Assembly: GCF_023100805.1 (NCBI RefSeq)
Contig: NZ_CP095855.1
Span: forward strand, 2,087,001-2,151,000
Reading direction: 5' to 3'
Length of the DNA stretch: 64,000 bases
Source of the DNA: Chitinophaga filiformis
GTDB taxonomy: Bacteria > Bacteroidota > Bacteroidia > Chitinophagales > Chitinophagaceae
Position 1 is the stretch's first letter. The number at the start of each line of letters is the position of its first letter. This document shows, piece after piece, positions 34,912 to 42,668 of this stretch. The position numbers and the translations under genes were made by a program. The notes below the pieces were generated by a model, which made no database searches, was not told the origin of the DNA, and saw nothing but the letters and a program-made list of their open reading frames with translations.

Positions 34912-35954
34912 TTTATTTTGTTTTCATTACACAACTGATGGCATACACCAATCTTATCTTTATTGATACTTACGTCCTTGAGCGGATTGGAGGGGATGTC
35001 GACAACGGTTGCCTGCGTTTCTACTGCCTTTACCTTGACAAAACCATTAGTATGGGTATCTTCGCAGATATTAGCGATGCCCTGATAGATATCATCCTGA
35101 AAGCGTTCAAACGTACCTACAGGTAAACTATCCCGATATAATGTTCTTAGCTGTTCGGCATAATGAAAATTAATACGCGCCCTTCTAAAATGGCTTTCGT
35201 AGGGAGGGCCAAGTGTACTGACATCTGAAAAAGTAGCCCCCGAAGCAGTACCATAGGCAAGTAGCAGTTGAGCTACATAGGTGCTTTCAAGTGCTTGCAC
35301 GGTAGATGGTATAGCATTTTCATCCATTGCTTCCCTTACAGGCAGCCCTCCTCCAAACCATATATAATAATTATTATGTCTCTTGAATTCTTCTACCATT
35401 GTGGCCGGAGTAACTTTGTCAAATATGCTGAAGTCGAAGTTGTCTACATAAGTGCGAAGCGCTCCATCAAGGGTTATATCTGCACCTTTCGTGATTTTTT
35501 TCTCACAATAACCTGCCCAGTTGTCAATCAAGCCTTGTTTAAGGTTAGCTGGATTTTGCAATAACCTCGAAAAATCGCCTCCGCAGCCTTTTGGAGCAAC
35601 AAAGTAATACTTGTCTGGAACCTTTAAATGGCCGGTAGAACAAAAATAAATGAACTTGCCAATCTCGCCCCACATTTGAGACGGGGAAAGAGGATTGTTG
35701 TAATGCTTACACTGATAGCAATCCCAGGTGTATCCCATTTCTCTTGGGTCTGATATATACGCGGCAACATCAACGCCTTTGTCGCCTGCACCGGCAAACT
35801 TTTCTATGGAATGATAGGTGTGACCCGTTCTAACAGAAAGCCATTCTTGAACAAAAGTCTCCCACTCATCAGGCGAAAATGTTTCTATTCGAACAACGGG
35901 CAAAATTGGTCTTCCATTGGTCACAACCGACGCATTAGGAATAACGCTACTCAA
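34902..35954 (-). CDS. ABC-3C effector: Mrr-like nuclease fused to ABC-3C C-terminal domain
   Basis: A 350-residue protein. The N-terminal 130 residues are a restriction-endonuclease fold of the Mrr type: WETFVQEWL (E32 area), GAGDKGVDV (D62) and YQCKHY (Q81, K83), the QxK form of the PD-(D/E)xK site. The C-terminal 120 residues (FRRARINFHYAEQLRTLYRD, FERFQDDIYQGI) match the effector C-terminal domain of ABC-three-component systems. It should cut DNA when triggered by the ATPase. The start is TTG 35954; no ATG precedes it in frame and GTG 35924 is an alternative. Confidence 0.82.
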   Translation of the reverse strand: MSSVIPNASVVTNGRPILPVVRIETFSPDEWETFVQEWLSVRTGHTYHSIEKFAGAGDKGVDVAAYISDPREMGYTWDCYQCKHYNNPLSPSQMWGEIGKFIYFCSTGHLKVPDKYYFVAPKGCGGDFSRLLQNPANLKQGLIDNWAGYCEKKITKGADITLDGALRTYVDNFDFSIFDKVTPATMVEEFKRHNNYYIWFGGGLPVREAMDENAIPSTVQALESTYVAQLLLAYGTASGATFSDVSTLGPPYESHFRRARINFHYAEQLRTLYRDSLPVGTFERFQDDIYQGIANICEDTHTNGFVKVKAVETQATVVDIPSNPLKDVSINKDKIGVCHQLCNENKIKWV

Positions 35955-36405
35955 ATCACCAGGGTTAAAAGTTATAAATGAAGTAAATATACGTTTTTCG
36001 CTGGATTTTTAAATCTGGTGCTGGTGAATGGATTGCGCTGCCAGGAGCGCTGCTTTCAAAATATCGGCTGGCTATTGTATTTAGATGTCCAACTTCTCTT
36101 TAATCTTGAGCGGTTTTTTTCAGTCGGTGATAAAATATTCCATTCTAAAAGACAGGGATCCGTAGGAAAATTGCTATAGTATTTTCAAAAAAGTTCGATG
36201 TCATAACGAAACTTTCACAATGGAATAATAGCCAGGTATTCATTGGAAATGTCCCCGGTAGCTGACGTAAGATGTTGTTCGTCCAAACTATTTTTCAAAA
36301 GAGCTATTTTCTTGTGATAACTTTTATGGTTAGCGGCTGCGAATCGTGAAATTCAATTGGCAGAACGCCCGGCTAATAGCCGGTGTTATAATAATCTTTA
36401 TTTGC
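35955..36405. other. Gap between ABC-3C operon and DUF4365 gene
   Basis: 451 bp without a gene. Apart from the dispersed repeat copy at 36,293-36,325 I see no hairpin or consensus promoter; the ABC-3C promoter should lie just right of 35,954. Confidence 0.3.
36293..36325 (+). repeat. Dispersed repeat copy 2
   Basis: Matches copy 1 at 24,074-24,105 over its whole length with only single-base indels (TTTCAAAAGAGCTATTTTC then TTGTGATAACTTTT). It marks the border between the ABC-3C module and the DUF4365 gene. Confidence 0.55.
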
Positions 36406-38082
36406 TTATAATTGGGAATAACCGTTAATCTTGTATGCATCAATGAGTGTTTTCGCAAATCCTTTTCTGGGTGCAACTTCGAGCTTTTGTTGCAGCCAGT
36501 CAGCCTGCCGACTAGTAGCTTCAGCGTCCAGATCAAGTTTCACAGCCGAATGAGCTGCAAACTCACTAATTTCCAACAACATAAGTGTCATATTGTATGC
36601 ATTCAGATAACGGTGGTGATCCAGGAACGTTTGAAGTGCCTCTTTTGCAAAAGATGTATAGATTGTAATATTTCTTTTGAGTTCTGGTGCCTGGAAATCA
36701 AATTTTTTAATGGGGTGTAATAATGCGTTCAGGCGTAACTCCAACCAAATGGCTACTTGAGATTCATAACACTGGGCCAGGCTTATTTCATGCACAAAGT
36801 TGCGGGCGATAGGCTTTAAGTGGGCGAATGTGTATTCGATTTCATTGGTCAACTTACCTACCAAACCGTCAACTTCAGCAATTAGCCCATGATCGATCTT
36901 CTTTCCGTTTTTGTTCTCAGCGACAAGCCTGCGTCTAATGAACGTATCGAACTTTATCAGTACAGCTCCGAGGTTAGTGACATTTTCAAGGTAAAGTCCA
37001 ACTCTTGCATCAGTACTCAGATTAGCCGTACTAATCCTGTAGTTAAAAAGCATGCATCGGTTAGGTACATCAAAGATGGCGGTCAGGTCGGTTGGGCCTA
37101 GCAAACCAATTTCATTCCTAGTAATGCACAGCTCGTATTTTAAACGTTGCCCTATATCATCTGCAGGCACCTGGGCATGCTGCGTCTTCATTAGCTGGTT
37201 GTATTCTTGTAGACTGATTTTCCCCAGATAAAAATCCAGGTATCCCTTTGTCCATGTCGCATGTGCGCGATCTTCACCGGTAATGACTGGGTTACTTAAC
37301 GATTTACCCAGCCAAAAGGAAGCTTCCACGGCGTTACCCATCGACCAGTTAGTAATACCCGCAAGTAGGGATAAATGAGAGTCTTCTCGAAGCACTTTTA
37401 TCTGCGTCTGGTCTATTAGGCCACTGAGTGTCGGAATTTCGTTGTTATAGAACATTTCCAGCCCCGTAGTCTTCAAAAGTTCAACCGGATTTGCGGCCAG
37501 TTCGGGCATTGATGAAGAGCTAGGTTCCCTATTGGATTCAACCGCTTTCGGATATAGAGCTGGCGATCGGTCTTGAGAGTTTTGATGTCGCGTTAAGATT
37601 TCCTGGTGTATCCTGGTTAAGCTGATACGATCCACAACATTACCGACCGGTATATGTATGTTGACATTTTCCTTCGTCTTCCATGCCATATTACCATCAT
37701 GCCTCTCCAAAAGCCGATTATAAATAGCTTCGGCGTAGTCGTAGTATAAACAATTTTTTTTTGGCCAGTAAAGTATAATCAGCCCAACTGGAGGTATTGA
37801 TTCCAACATATACCGCAAACGCGATATTTCAAAGCTGTAAGAGATAACCGTCTCCTTTTCGATAAACTTTGGATTCTCAATGCTTTTTAGTTGAACCGGG
37901 AATCGCCAATTGGTAGACATACCCTTGTGAATCAGCTCGACAAGAAAGTCGCAACCCTTGTCTTTTTCAGGCTTTGTATGAAGAAAGCCATTTCGTTCCG
38001 AAAAGTGTTTTCTAAACTCACTATTGCTTTCGTCTTCATTTTCGGAATAGCGGTCCACTCTGGGAAATTCGTCGAAGCTCAT
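36406..38082 (-). CDS. DUF4365 nuclease-like protein with TPR-like helical tail
   Basis: A 558-residue protein. The N-terminal 150 residues match DUF4365, a PD-(D/E)xK-like domain: KGCDFLVEL (D45, E49) then FPVQLKS (Q64, K66), then ISRLRYMLESIPPVGLIILYW. The remaining 400 residues are helical and look like solenoid repeats (about 200-550), possibly a sensor or dimer platform. Related proteins occur in phage-defence islands. Single gene on the minus strand. No signal peptide. Confidence 0.78.
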   Translation of the reverse strand: MSFDEFPRVDRYSENEDESNSEFRKHFSERNGFLHTKPEKDKGCDFLVELIHKGMSTNWRFPVQLKSIENPKFIEKETVISYSFEISRLRYMLESIPPVGLIILYWPKKNCLYYDYAEAIYNRLLERHDGNMAWKTKENVNIHIPVGNVVDRISLTRIHQEILTRHQNSQDRSPALYPKAVESNREPSSSSMPELAANPVELLKTTGLEMFYNNEIPTLSGLIDQTQIKVLREDSHLSLLAGITNWSMGNAVEASFWLGKSLSNPVITGEDRAHATWTKGYLDFYLGKISLQEYNQLMKTQHAQVPADDIGQRLKYELCITRNEIGLLGPTDLTAIFDVPNRCMLFNYRISTANLSTDARVGLYLENVTNLGAVLIKFDTFIRRRLVAENKNGKKIDHGLIAEVDGLVGKLTNEIEYTFAHLKPIARNFVHEISLAQCYESQVAIWLELRLNALLHPIKKFDFQAPELKRNITIYTSFAKEALQTFLDHHRYLNAYNMTLMLLEISEFAAHSAVKLDLDAEATSRQADWLQQKLEVAPRKGFAKTLIDAYKINGYSQL

Positions 38083-38457
38083 TTACAGGATCCTTTTTTA
38101 TGTAATATGGGTTTTGTTAAGTTTAACACTTACCCGGCAATCTGGTGAGCAGCCGTTGCAGGTTTAGTGTGTGGCACCTGGTTCCTGCAGGAGGCGCAGT
38201 GGTAGAAAAGTACCAAAGTTGCTTAGAGGTGTTTAACTTAAAGACTAATATTTATTTAAGTTAACATTGAATGTAGGAAAATATTGTAATATATCATTAC
38301 AAACAGATATTTTCATTAAATCGCGGCAGCATGCACCATAACCAAATCATTGATGCTACTTCTTTAAACAAAATGCCTGTTATTGAAATAATAAAGTCAC
38401 TCCGTCAGAGAAATTTGATTTTTTCATCCTCTCAGTTTGGCAGTATTGTGTTAGGCA
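38083..38457. other. Gene-free AT-rich gap
   Basis: Nothing recognisable in about 375 bp. At 38,458-38,529 a 23-codon frame (MFNQEGPITIKKLFTKYRD) ends inside the start of the next frame and may be its broken 5' end. Confidence 0.3.
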
Positions 38458-38522
38458 ATGTTTAACCAGGAAGGCCCTATCACCATCAAAAAGTTGTTCA
38501 CTAAGTACCGGGACAGCTGCCT

Positions 38523-38978
38523 GTGTTAGATCTAGTAGGTGACAAGTATTACGTGGATGTTCGCATGCATGAGCTTCGATCAATCAAAAATTTTATGAAG
38601 ACCATATCTTTCCATGATTTTGAATCCAATGGTGAGAATTGTACCGGATGGTATGATAAGAAAAAGAAAAGCATGATAGACATTGATCCAGGATTAACGC
38701 AGACACCAGTAAATGTTTACTTAATCGAAGTTCCGGGTTGGGATCGAATTGATCCAATAGGCAAATCGCGAACAGATACGTGGTTCACCGGAACTGAATC
38801 GAATGATGTCAGGTATATCAATGATATTCCAATGGTTGTAAACCCAACAGCGACTTTTAAACATATTTCAGAAACCTCTGTGGCGAAGATTATTAGAGAT
38901 AATAGAAGGAAACAGGGCCTTCCTGCCGAAAGGGTGGTTGTACCTAAAACGGTTAAAGTCAGGTATAGAGGTTTATAA
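38523..38978 (+). CDS. Hypothetical protein, possibly 5'-truncated or frameshifted
   Basis: A 151-residue frame from GTG 38523 (ATG 38565 also possible). The reading looks coding (VNVYLIEVPGWDRIDPIGKS, VAKIIRDNRRKQGLPAERVV) with a basic C-terminal end. The family is not recognised. Another short frame just upstream (38,458-38,529) reads smoothly into this protein if one base were shifted, suggesting a frameshift or an N-terminal truncation. It lies in the accessory island. Confidence 0.45.
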   Translation: MLDLVGDKYYVDVRMHELRSIKNFMKTISFHDFESNGENCTGWYDKKKKSMIDIDPGLTQTPVNVYLIEVPGWDRIDPIGKSRTDTWFTGTESNDVRYINDIPMVVNPTATFKHISETSVAKIIRDNRRKQGLPAERVVVPKTVKVRYRGL

Positions 38979-39122
38979 CTTGACAGCTTTTTCCAATGCC
39001 AGCCACCTTTACGCCGGACGGCTATTTTATATATACCATTTTCTACGGTTACTTTTGGATATGGGAGAATCTGTCCTGTTTGCCGCGAGTGTGCAGAGGA
39101 TATCGGCGAGAACGATGCGCAG
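38979..39122 (+). pseudogene. Possible short coding remnant with Cys-rich end
   Basis: Immediately after the preceding stop, an open stretch with no start in the same frame ends in GRICPVCRECAEDIGEN and a stop just before a strong terminator. An ATG at 38,994 in another frame (MPATFTPDGYFIY) could be its broken first half. The CPVC...C pattern is zinc-ribbon-like. Family unknown; may be chance. Confidence 0.25.
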
Positions 39123-39137
39123 CAGGTCGGTTAAAGT

Positions 39138-39165
39138 AAAGAAGCCCGAAAGGGCTTCTTTATCT
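39138..39165. terminator. Bidirectional terminator with GAAA tetraloop
   Basis: AAAGAAGCCC / GGGCTTCTTT (perfect 10-bp stem), GAAA loop, then TATCTATTT. Lies between convergent genes. Confidence 0.85.
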
Positions 39166-39169
39166 ATTT

Positions 39170-39439
39170 CTAGGCCGATTGTCTTACAAACCAGTCTGGA
39201 TTGGTTGTAAGAAACCATGCTTTATGACCGGTAATCGGACAAATTGAGTGGTATACCTCCCATAGAAGTCCCCTTCGCTCCAAATATCGCTTATATCTAC
39301 ACAAGTTCTTCTGAGCAATGCCGAGCACATTGGACGCTTCAGAGCATGTACAAATACGATTTGAAAGAAATTCATAAAACATTTGTAGCTCTGAAAAATG
39401 TTCTGCGTTTTTCACCCGCCGGTTAAAATTATGCTTCAT
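39170..39439 (-). CDS. Small helix-turn-helix protein
   Basis: An 89-residue basic protein. The segment CTCSEASNVLGIAQKNLCRYKRYLERRG (about 31-58) has the spacing of a helix-turn-helix with a recognition helix, and LLWEVYHSICPITGHKAWFLTT follows as a wing-like end. Similar small HTH proteins occur on Bacteroidota mobile elements. No partner gene is adjacent; the next gene upstream on the same strand ends 72 bp away. Confidence 0.62.
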   Translation of the reverse strand: MKHNFNRRVKNAEHFSELQMFYEFLSNRICTCSEASNVLGIAQKNLCRYKRYLERRGLLWEVYHSICPITGHKAWFLTTNPDWFVRQSA

Positions 39440-39511
39440 CTTTTGAATTTTGAAGCAAGAGACGAAGTGTAAAAAGTGAAAAAAATAATGATTTTAGTGA
39501 AAAACGGTCTG

Positions 39512-40705
39512 TTAAGTGGGTGAGATAAAATATTTATGCAAGTTAGACGTCTTGTAGGTTGAATCCTCTATTTCTTGCGTGGAAAAAACTGAAAATAGAT
39601 TTCTGCACATCTTTAAATAACTAAGCGGGATGGCATCATTATACGTATTCCTCCAGATCTCCCCCAATGCGTAAGCTATTCTTCTTATTTTTCCCTTACG
39701 AACAAATACTTGTTTTACGTCATGGGACTGCCGGATATTTAGAAAGTTTGAGATTGTATAAACGGCTTGATTGAACTGTTCGTCACTTTGAAAAAGCGGT
39801 TTAAACTGCGTTAGTTGCTTTCGAACTGTCATTTCATGAAGTAATAAAGGAGCTACTTCTTCATTTTTCTCAGCTGTCAGATCGTTAGAGTCGTCAAGTT
39901 GCCACAGCAATTTTTCGGCAGCGAAATTGTCTTGCTTTAGCTGTTGGTCTTTTCGTTCATAGCGGAGATATTCTTGAAAGGTAATGCGGTTTAAGAACGG
40001 CTTGTAGGTTGATTCGTCGCCCAGGGTCCACCCTTTAAATTCGGCCAACCAGCAGTTAAAGCGATAATTGCAGCTTTTTTCTTGTATAACATATTGATTT
40101 TTGGTTTTGAAAGGACCTACTGCTTCCATAAGCGTCGCTTCACGGAAAAGATCTTCAAATCGTTCGAATTGTTTTTCACGATCATTGCCATCCATTTCCT
40201 TTAAGAACTCGTTTACGTCTATACCATTGTTAATGGCACCGGTGAAAGCCAGCCCCAACTTAATAAACTGCTTACGGACATTCATATCGGCTTTACAAAA
40301 TTCACGCTCAGGTGAATCAGGCTCACCTGTTAAAAATATTTCTTCAATTCCTTTAAGTGTTGGCTCCTGTTCCCTCTCAGCAGAGCGTACCGGGTAGCCA
40401 CCCGTCCACTTCAGCACAAAGCCAGTTAATATGTGTTTTTGAAGCGGAGATAAGGGGAGAGTTCGGAAATGGTTACTAACCACTTCAGCGTCGTATATGT
40501 TTTCTATTACGAACCGGAATTGCTTATATAAGAGGTTCAAAAATTCGAGCGGAGCATACGCCCTTTGCCCTGGACCTGTTTCGAACCATTGGATGGTTTT
40601 TTGCACCAACTCCTGGTTAGGAATATTTGATGGATCTGTGAACCAGGTAACTGGATAATTAAAGCTCAGATCCTTAACTATTTTACTTTTATTTCGGGTT
40701 GCCAT
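39512..40705 (-). CDS. Hypothetical protein of the accessory island
   Basis: A 397-residue cytoplasmic protein, start ATG 40705. Predominantly helical and charged, without signal peptide or membrane segment. Segments such as WFETGPGQRAYAPLEFLNLLY and FIKLGLAFTGAINNGIDVNEF look well coded, but I do not recognise the family; similar proteins are common on Bacteroidota mobile elements (impression only). It is the first gene of a minus-strand pair with the small HTH gene. Confidence 0.7.
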   Translation of the reverse strand: MATRNKSKIVKDLSFNYPVTWFTDPSNIPNQELVQKTIQWFETGPGQRAYAPLEFLNLLYKQFRFVIENIYDAEVVSNHFRTLPLSPLQKHILTGFVLKWTGGYPVRSAEREQEPTLKGIEEIFLTGEPDSPEREFCKADMNVRKQFIKLGLAFTGAINNGIDVNEFLKEMDGNDREKQFERFEDLFREATLMEAVGPFKTKNQYVIQEKSCNYRFNCWLAEFKGWTLGDESTYKPFLNRITFQEYLRYERKDQQLKQDNFAAEKLLWQLDDSNDLTAEKNEEVAPLLLHEMTVRKQLTQFKPLFQSDEQFNQAVYTISNFLNIRQSHDVKQVFVRKGKIRRIAYALGEIWRNTYNDAIPLSYLKMCRNLFSVFSTQEIEDSTYKTSNLHKYFISPT

Positions 40706-40713
40706 CGATTTAA

Positions 40714-40866
40714 TACGATAATTTCTATAATAAAATTACGCATAAAAGTGGTCGAATTAATAACAACTGGTTTGAGCAGAAAGCCTTACAAGCATGTGGT
40801 CTGTTAAAAGAGGCTGGCAATGAGGATGTAATTATCGGACCGATTGGAGTAGAGGTAGGAAATTGA
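40714..40866 (+). pseudogene. Start-less coding remnant
   Basis: A 50-codon plus frame between two stops without a start codon, reading NNWFEQKALQACGLLKEAG then VIIGPIGVEVGN and stop. It looks like the tail of a deleted gene in the gap between divergent genes. Family unknown. Confidence 0.35.
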
Positions 40867-40988
40867 GCACATTTTGCCTTGCGTACAAACTTAATTACTA
40901 ATTAAAACAATGCTGTTTTGGGTGTTCTTACAACAGGATGTGTCGTATCTTCCCAGTATCCTTGGTTATTAAAATCTAAAAATTTCGT

Positions 40989-41795
40989 ATGGCCAGTTTT
41001 TCAGATGCACAACCATATATAGATAGCGTTTGTAACCGCTTTCCAATGCTTTCTGCTATGTTTTCGGTGGAAACGACGCCGGTGTGGGAAAGATATTTGA
41101 ATCCCTATAATGACGTTTTGGACATCCTTCAGATCCCGCACTTAAATTTTTTGGCTGCTGTTATTGGAGGCGCAGAGGAAGTTCGCCAAGTTGAGGGTCA
41201 GGGTCCAATGATCAAAGTATTAACTACGCTTGCCCATTATCTGCAGGAATTTACTGATTTAGTGACAGATAAGAAATTTACCGATAAATTGTTGAATCCA
41301 GATGGACTTACGTTTCTTAATACGATGTCGGAATTGTCGCTGGCCTACCGTCTCAAAACTGCTGGGTATATTATCACATTTGAAGTTCCTTTTCGTCAGC
41401 AGGGCAAGCAATCGGATAATGACGTAGACCTGAAAGCCGTTTCTTCAGAAAATAAAACCTACTATTTTGAAGTGTACGATCCCGCTGAAATGGCATCAGA
41501 TGGTTTCGGCGACCCACTGCGGCAGGATCGTATGGCCTTCAAAGTACAGAGAAAGTTAAGTAAGAAGTTCGGCCTCGGAGACCTATCCGGATTGGCGGAA
41601 GGAGTTGTCTTACTCGCTGTCAACACAGCCCATGTCGATGAGTTCAGGATTGGATCTATAGTAGCGCCTTGGCATTTGAATCAGGAGTTGGAGACTTTTA
41701 CTCAATTCCTGCCATCAGCCGTGGATGGCTATGTCTTCTTTGACGATGATTTCACCGGCGAGTTTGTGTTTCAGGGATTGTTTCTTCGAAAATGA
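40989..41795 (+). CDS. PD-(D/E)xK nuclease-like protein with altered catalytic lysine
   Basis: A 268-residue cytoplasmic protein. A restriction-endonuclease-like core is visible in the middle: SELSLAYRLKTAGY (E115 in the first helix), NDVDLKAV (D147) and YYFEVYDP (E161). The usual ExK lysine is replaced by Tyr163, so it may be inactive or use another residue. The N-terminal 110 residues are helical and may bind a partner. Lone gene, divergent from the 397-residue hypothetical gene. It may be a DNA-binding or decoy relative of nucleases (inference). Confidence 0.6.
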   Translation: MASFSDAQPYIDSVCNRFPMLSAMFSVETTPVWERYLNPYNDVLDILQIPHLNFLAAVIGGAEEVRQVEGQGPMIKVLTTLAHYLQEFTDLVTDKKFTDKLLNPDGLTFLNTMSELSLAYRLKTAGYIITFEVPFRQQGKQSDNDVDLKAVSSENKTYYFEVYDPAEMASDGFGDPLRQDRMAFKVQRKLSKKFGLGDLSGLAEGVVLLAVNTAHVDEFRIGSIVAPWHLNQELETFTQFLPSAVDGYVFFDDDFTGEFVFQGLFLRK

Positions 41796-41818
41796 GTATC
41801 TTATTAACTACTCTGTTG

Positions 41819-42010
41819 TCAAACGTGGACTGATCGGAGTCGTGCTTTTACCGGTATCAGGTCTTCCCGCTTGGAGACCTTCATTGGAATTTTTACCTCC
41901 GGGTAGATAGAGCGGCGGTTCACGGTGGCACGGATATGAATTTTGTACCGGCCACTTTTGTTGACCTGTCCCCGCCAGTTGTGCACGACTTCGTATGTGG
42001 GCATATACAT
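41819..42010 (-). pseudogene. Probable N-terminal stub of a tyrosine integrase
   Basis: A 63-residue frame (MYMPTYEVVHNWRGQVNKSG, then YKIHIRATVNRRSIYPEVKIP) resembling the arm-type DNA-binding domain at the N-terminus of Bacteroidota tyrosine recombinases (N-K-x-G-x-x-x-I-x-I-x-x-x-x-x-x-R). The catalytic part is missing: the frame stops at RSVHV. It lies about 430 bp from a tRNA-Gln gene, the typical place for an integrase. Resemblance judged by eye only. Confidence 0.45.
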
Positions 42011-42090
42011 AATTCAAACACCTTTTAAACACCATGGAAGATGAGATGAATATTGAAAATTTCCAAGTCACTGGGAAAAGCTGGGATGCG

Positions 42091-42108
42091 TTTTTGTGGA
42101 TAACTTTT
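42091..42108 (+). repeat. Dispersed repeat copy 3 (short)
   Basis: TTTTTGTGGATAACTTTT repeats the core of the elements at 24,074 and 36,293. It sits between the integrase stub and the tRNA. Confidence 0.45.
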
Positions 42109-42288
42109 GGCGAGTAAAGTGTAAAATTGGAGGACGGGGCCTGCACTCATGGCGCTGCGTCGCAAAACGGATTATAAGGGCCAAAAATAGGGTGTATCGC
42201 CATTTTTTTGCCCCGAAAACTTCGTGTAGCCGTGGTCAAAACGTGTGTGGTTGCAATTTTAACAGTAATGATCAAACGAAAATAAAAA

Positions 42289-42324
42289 CCGTAAAACAAA
42301 CTGTAAAACAAACCGTAAAACAAG
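42289..42324. repeat. Three tandem 12-bp repeats
   Basis: CCGTAAAACAAA, CTGTAAAACAAA, CCGTAAAACAAG in direct succession, just beyond the tRNA terminator. Next to it a GGCGG-rich stretch (42,325-42,360) repeats GGCGG four times. Could be recombinase arm sites. Confidence 0.5.
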
Positions 42325-42365
42325 TGGCGGAAATCGGCGGTTTTTGGCGGTAGTCGGCGGATATT

Positions 42366-42400
42366 AAAAAACCGCTACAATCTGTGACTGTAGCGGTTTT
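42366..42400 (-). terminator. Terminator of the tRNA-Gln gene
   Basis: AAAACCGCTACA / TGTAGCGGTTTT, perfect 12-bp stem; on the minus strand it is followed by further T residues. It lies 37 bp after the tRNA 3' end. Confidence 0.85.
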
Positions 42401-42436
42401 GAGTGCTGTTGAGCGTTTTCGGTTCATGCTCAAAAG

Positions 42437-42507
42437 TTGCCTGACCTGGATTCGAACCAAGACAAACAGAGTCAGAGTCTGTCGTACTACCGTTATACTA
42501 TCAGGCA
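42437..42507 (-). tRNA. tRNA-Gln (anticodon CUG)
   Basis: On the minus strand the acceptor TGCCTGA pairs with TCAGGCA, the anticodon stem ACAGA/TCTGT encloses loop CTCTGAC (anticodon CTG), and the T arm has GGTTCGAATCC. The discriminator base is A at 42,437; CCA is not encoded. Its 3' end faces the accessory island, so it is a natural integration site. Confidence 0.93.
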
Positions 42508-42542
42508 ATAGTACCAGGGATATATTTCCCCGTTCAGGACGG

Positions 42543-42572
42543 CAAAATTATATATTTCTCTTCAATTTCCAA
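42543..42572 (-). promoter_or_regulatory. Promoter of tRNA-Gln
   Basis: On the minus strand TTG (42,572-42,570), 19 nt, TAATTTTG (42,550-42,543): an exact Bacteroidota -33/-7 match. Transcription would start about 30 nt before the tRNA. Confidence 0.72.
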
Positions 42573-42610
42573 AAAAATCTCCAAGAAAATTATAAATGCC
42601 TGTAAATCAA

Positions 42611-42642
42611 AAAAGTAGTTCCACATTAGCGGAACTACTTTT
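42611..42642 (-). terminator. Terminator of the subtilase gene
   Basis: AAAAGTAGTTCC / GGAACTACTTTT, perfect 12-bp stem, followed on the minus strand by TTTTTT-like sequence, 27 bp after the subtilase stop. Confidence 0.85.
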
Positions 42643-42668
42643 CTATTGGAAAAAGGCAATTGATTCTC

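Noticed and set aside
39027..39218. 63-residue minus frame overlapping the terminator at 39,138
   Set aside because: It reads through a perfect terminator hairpin and overlaps the HTH gene; not a gene.
42096..42605. Frames over the tRNA-Gln region on the plus strand
   Set aside because: They run antisense through the tRNA and its terminator.
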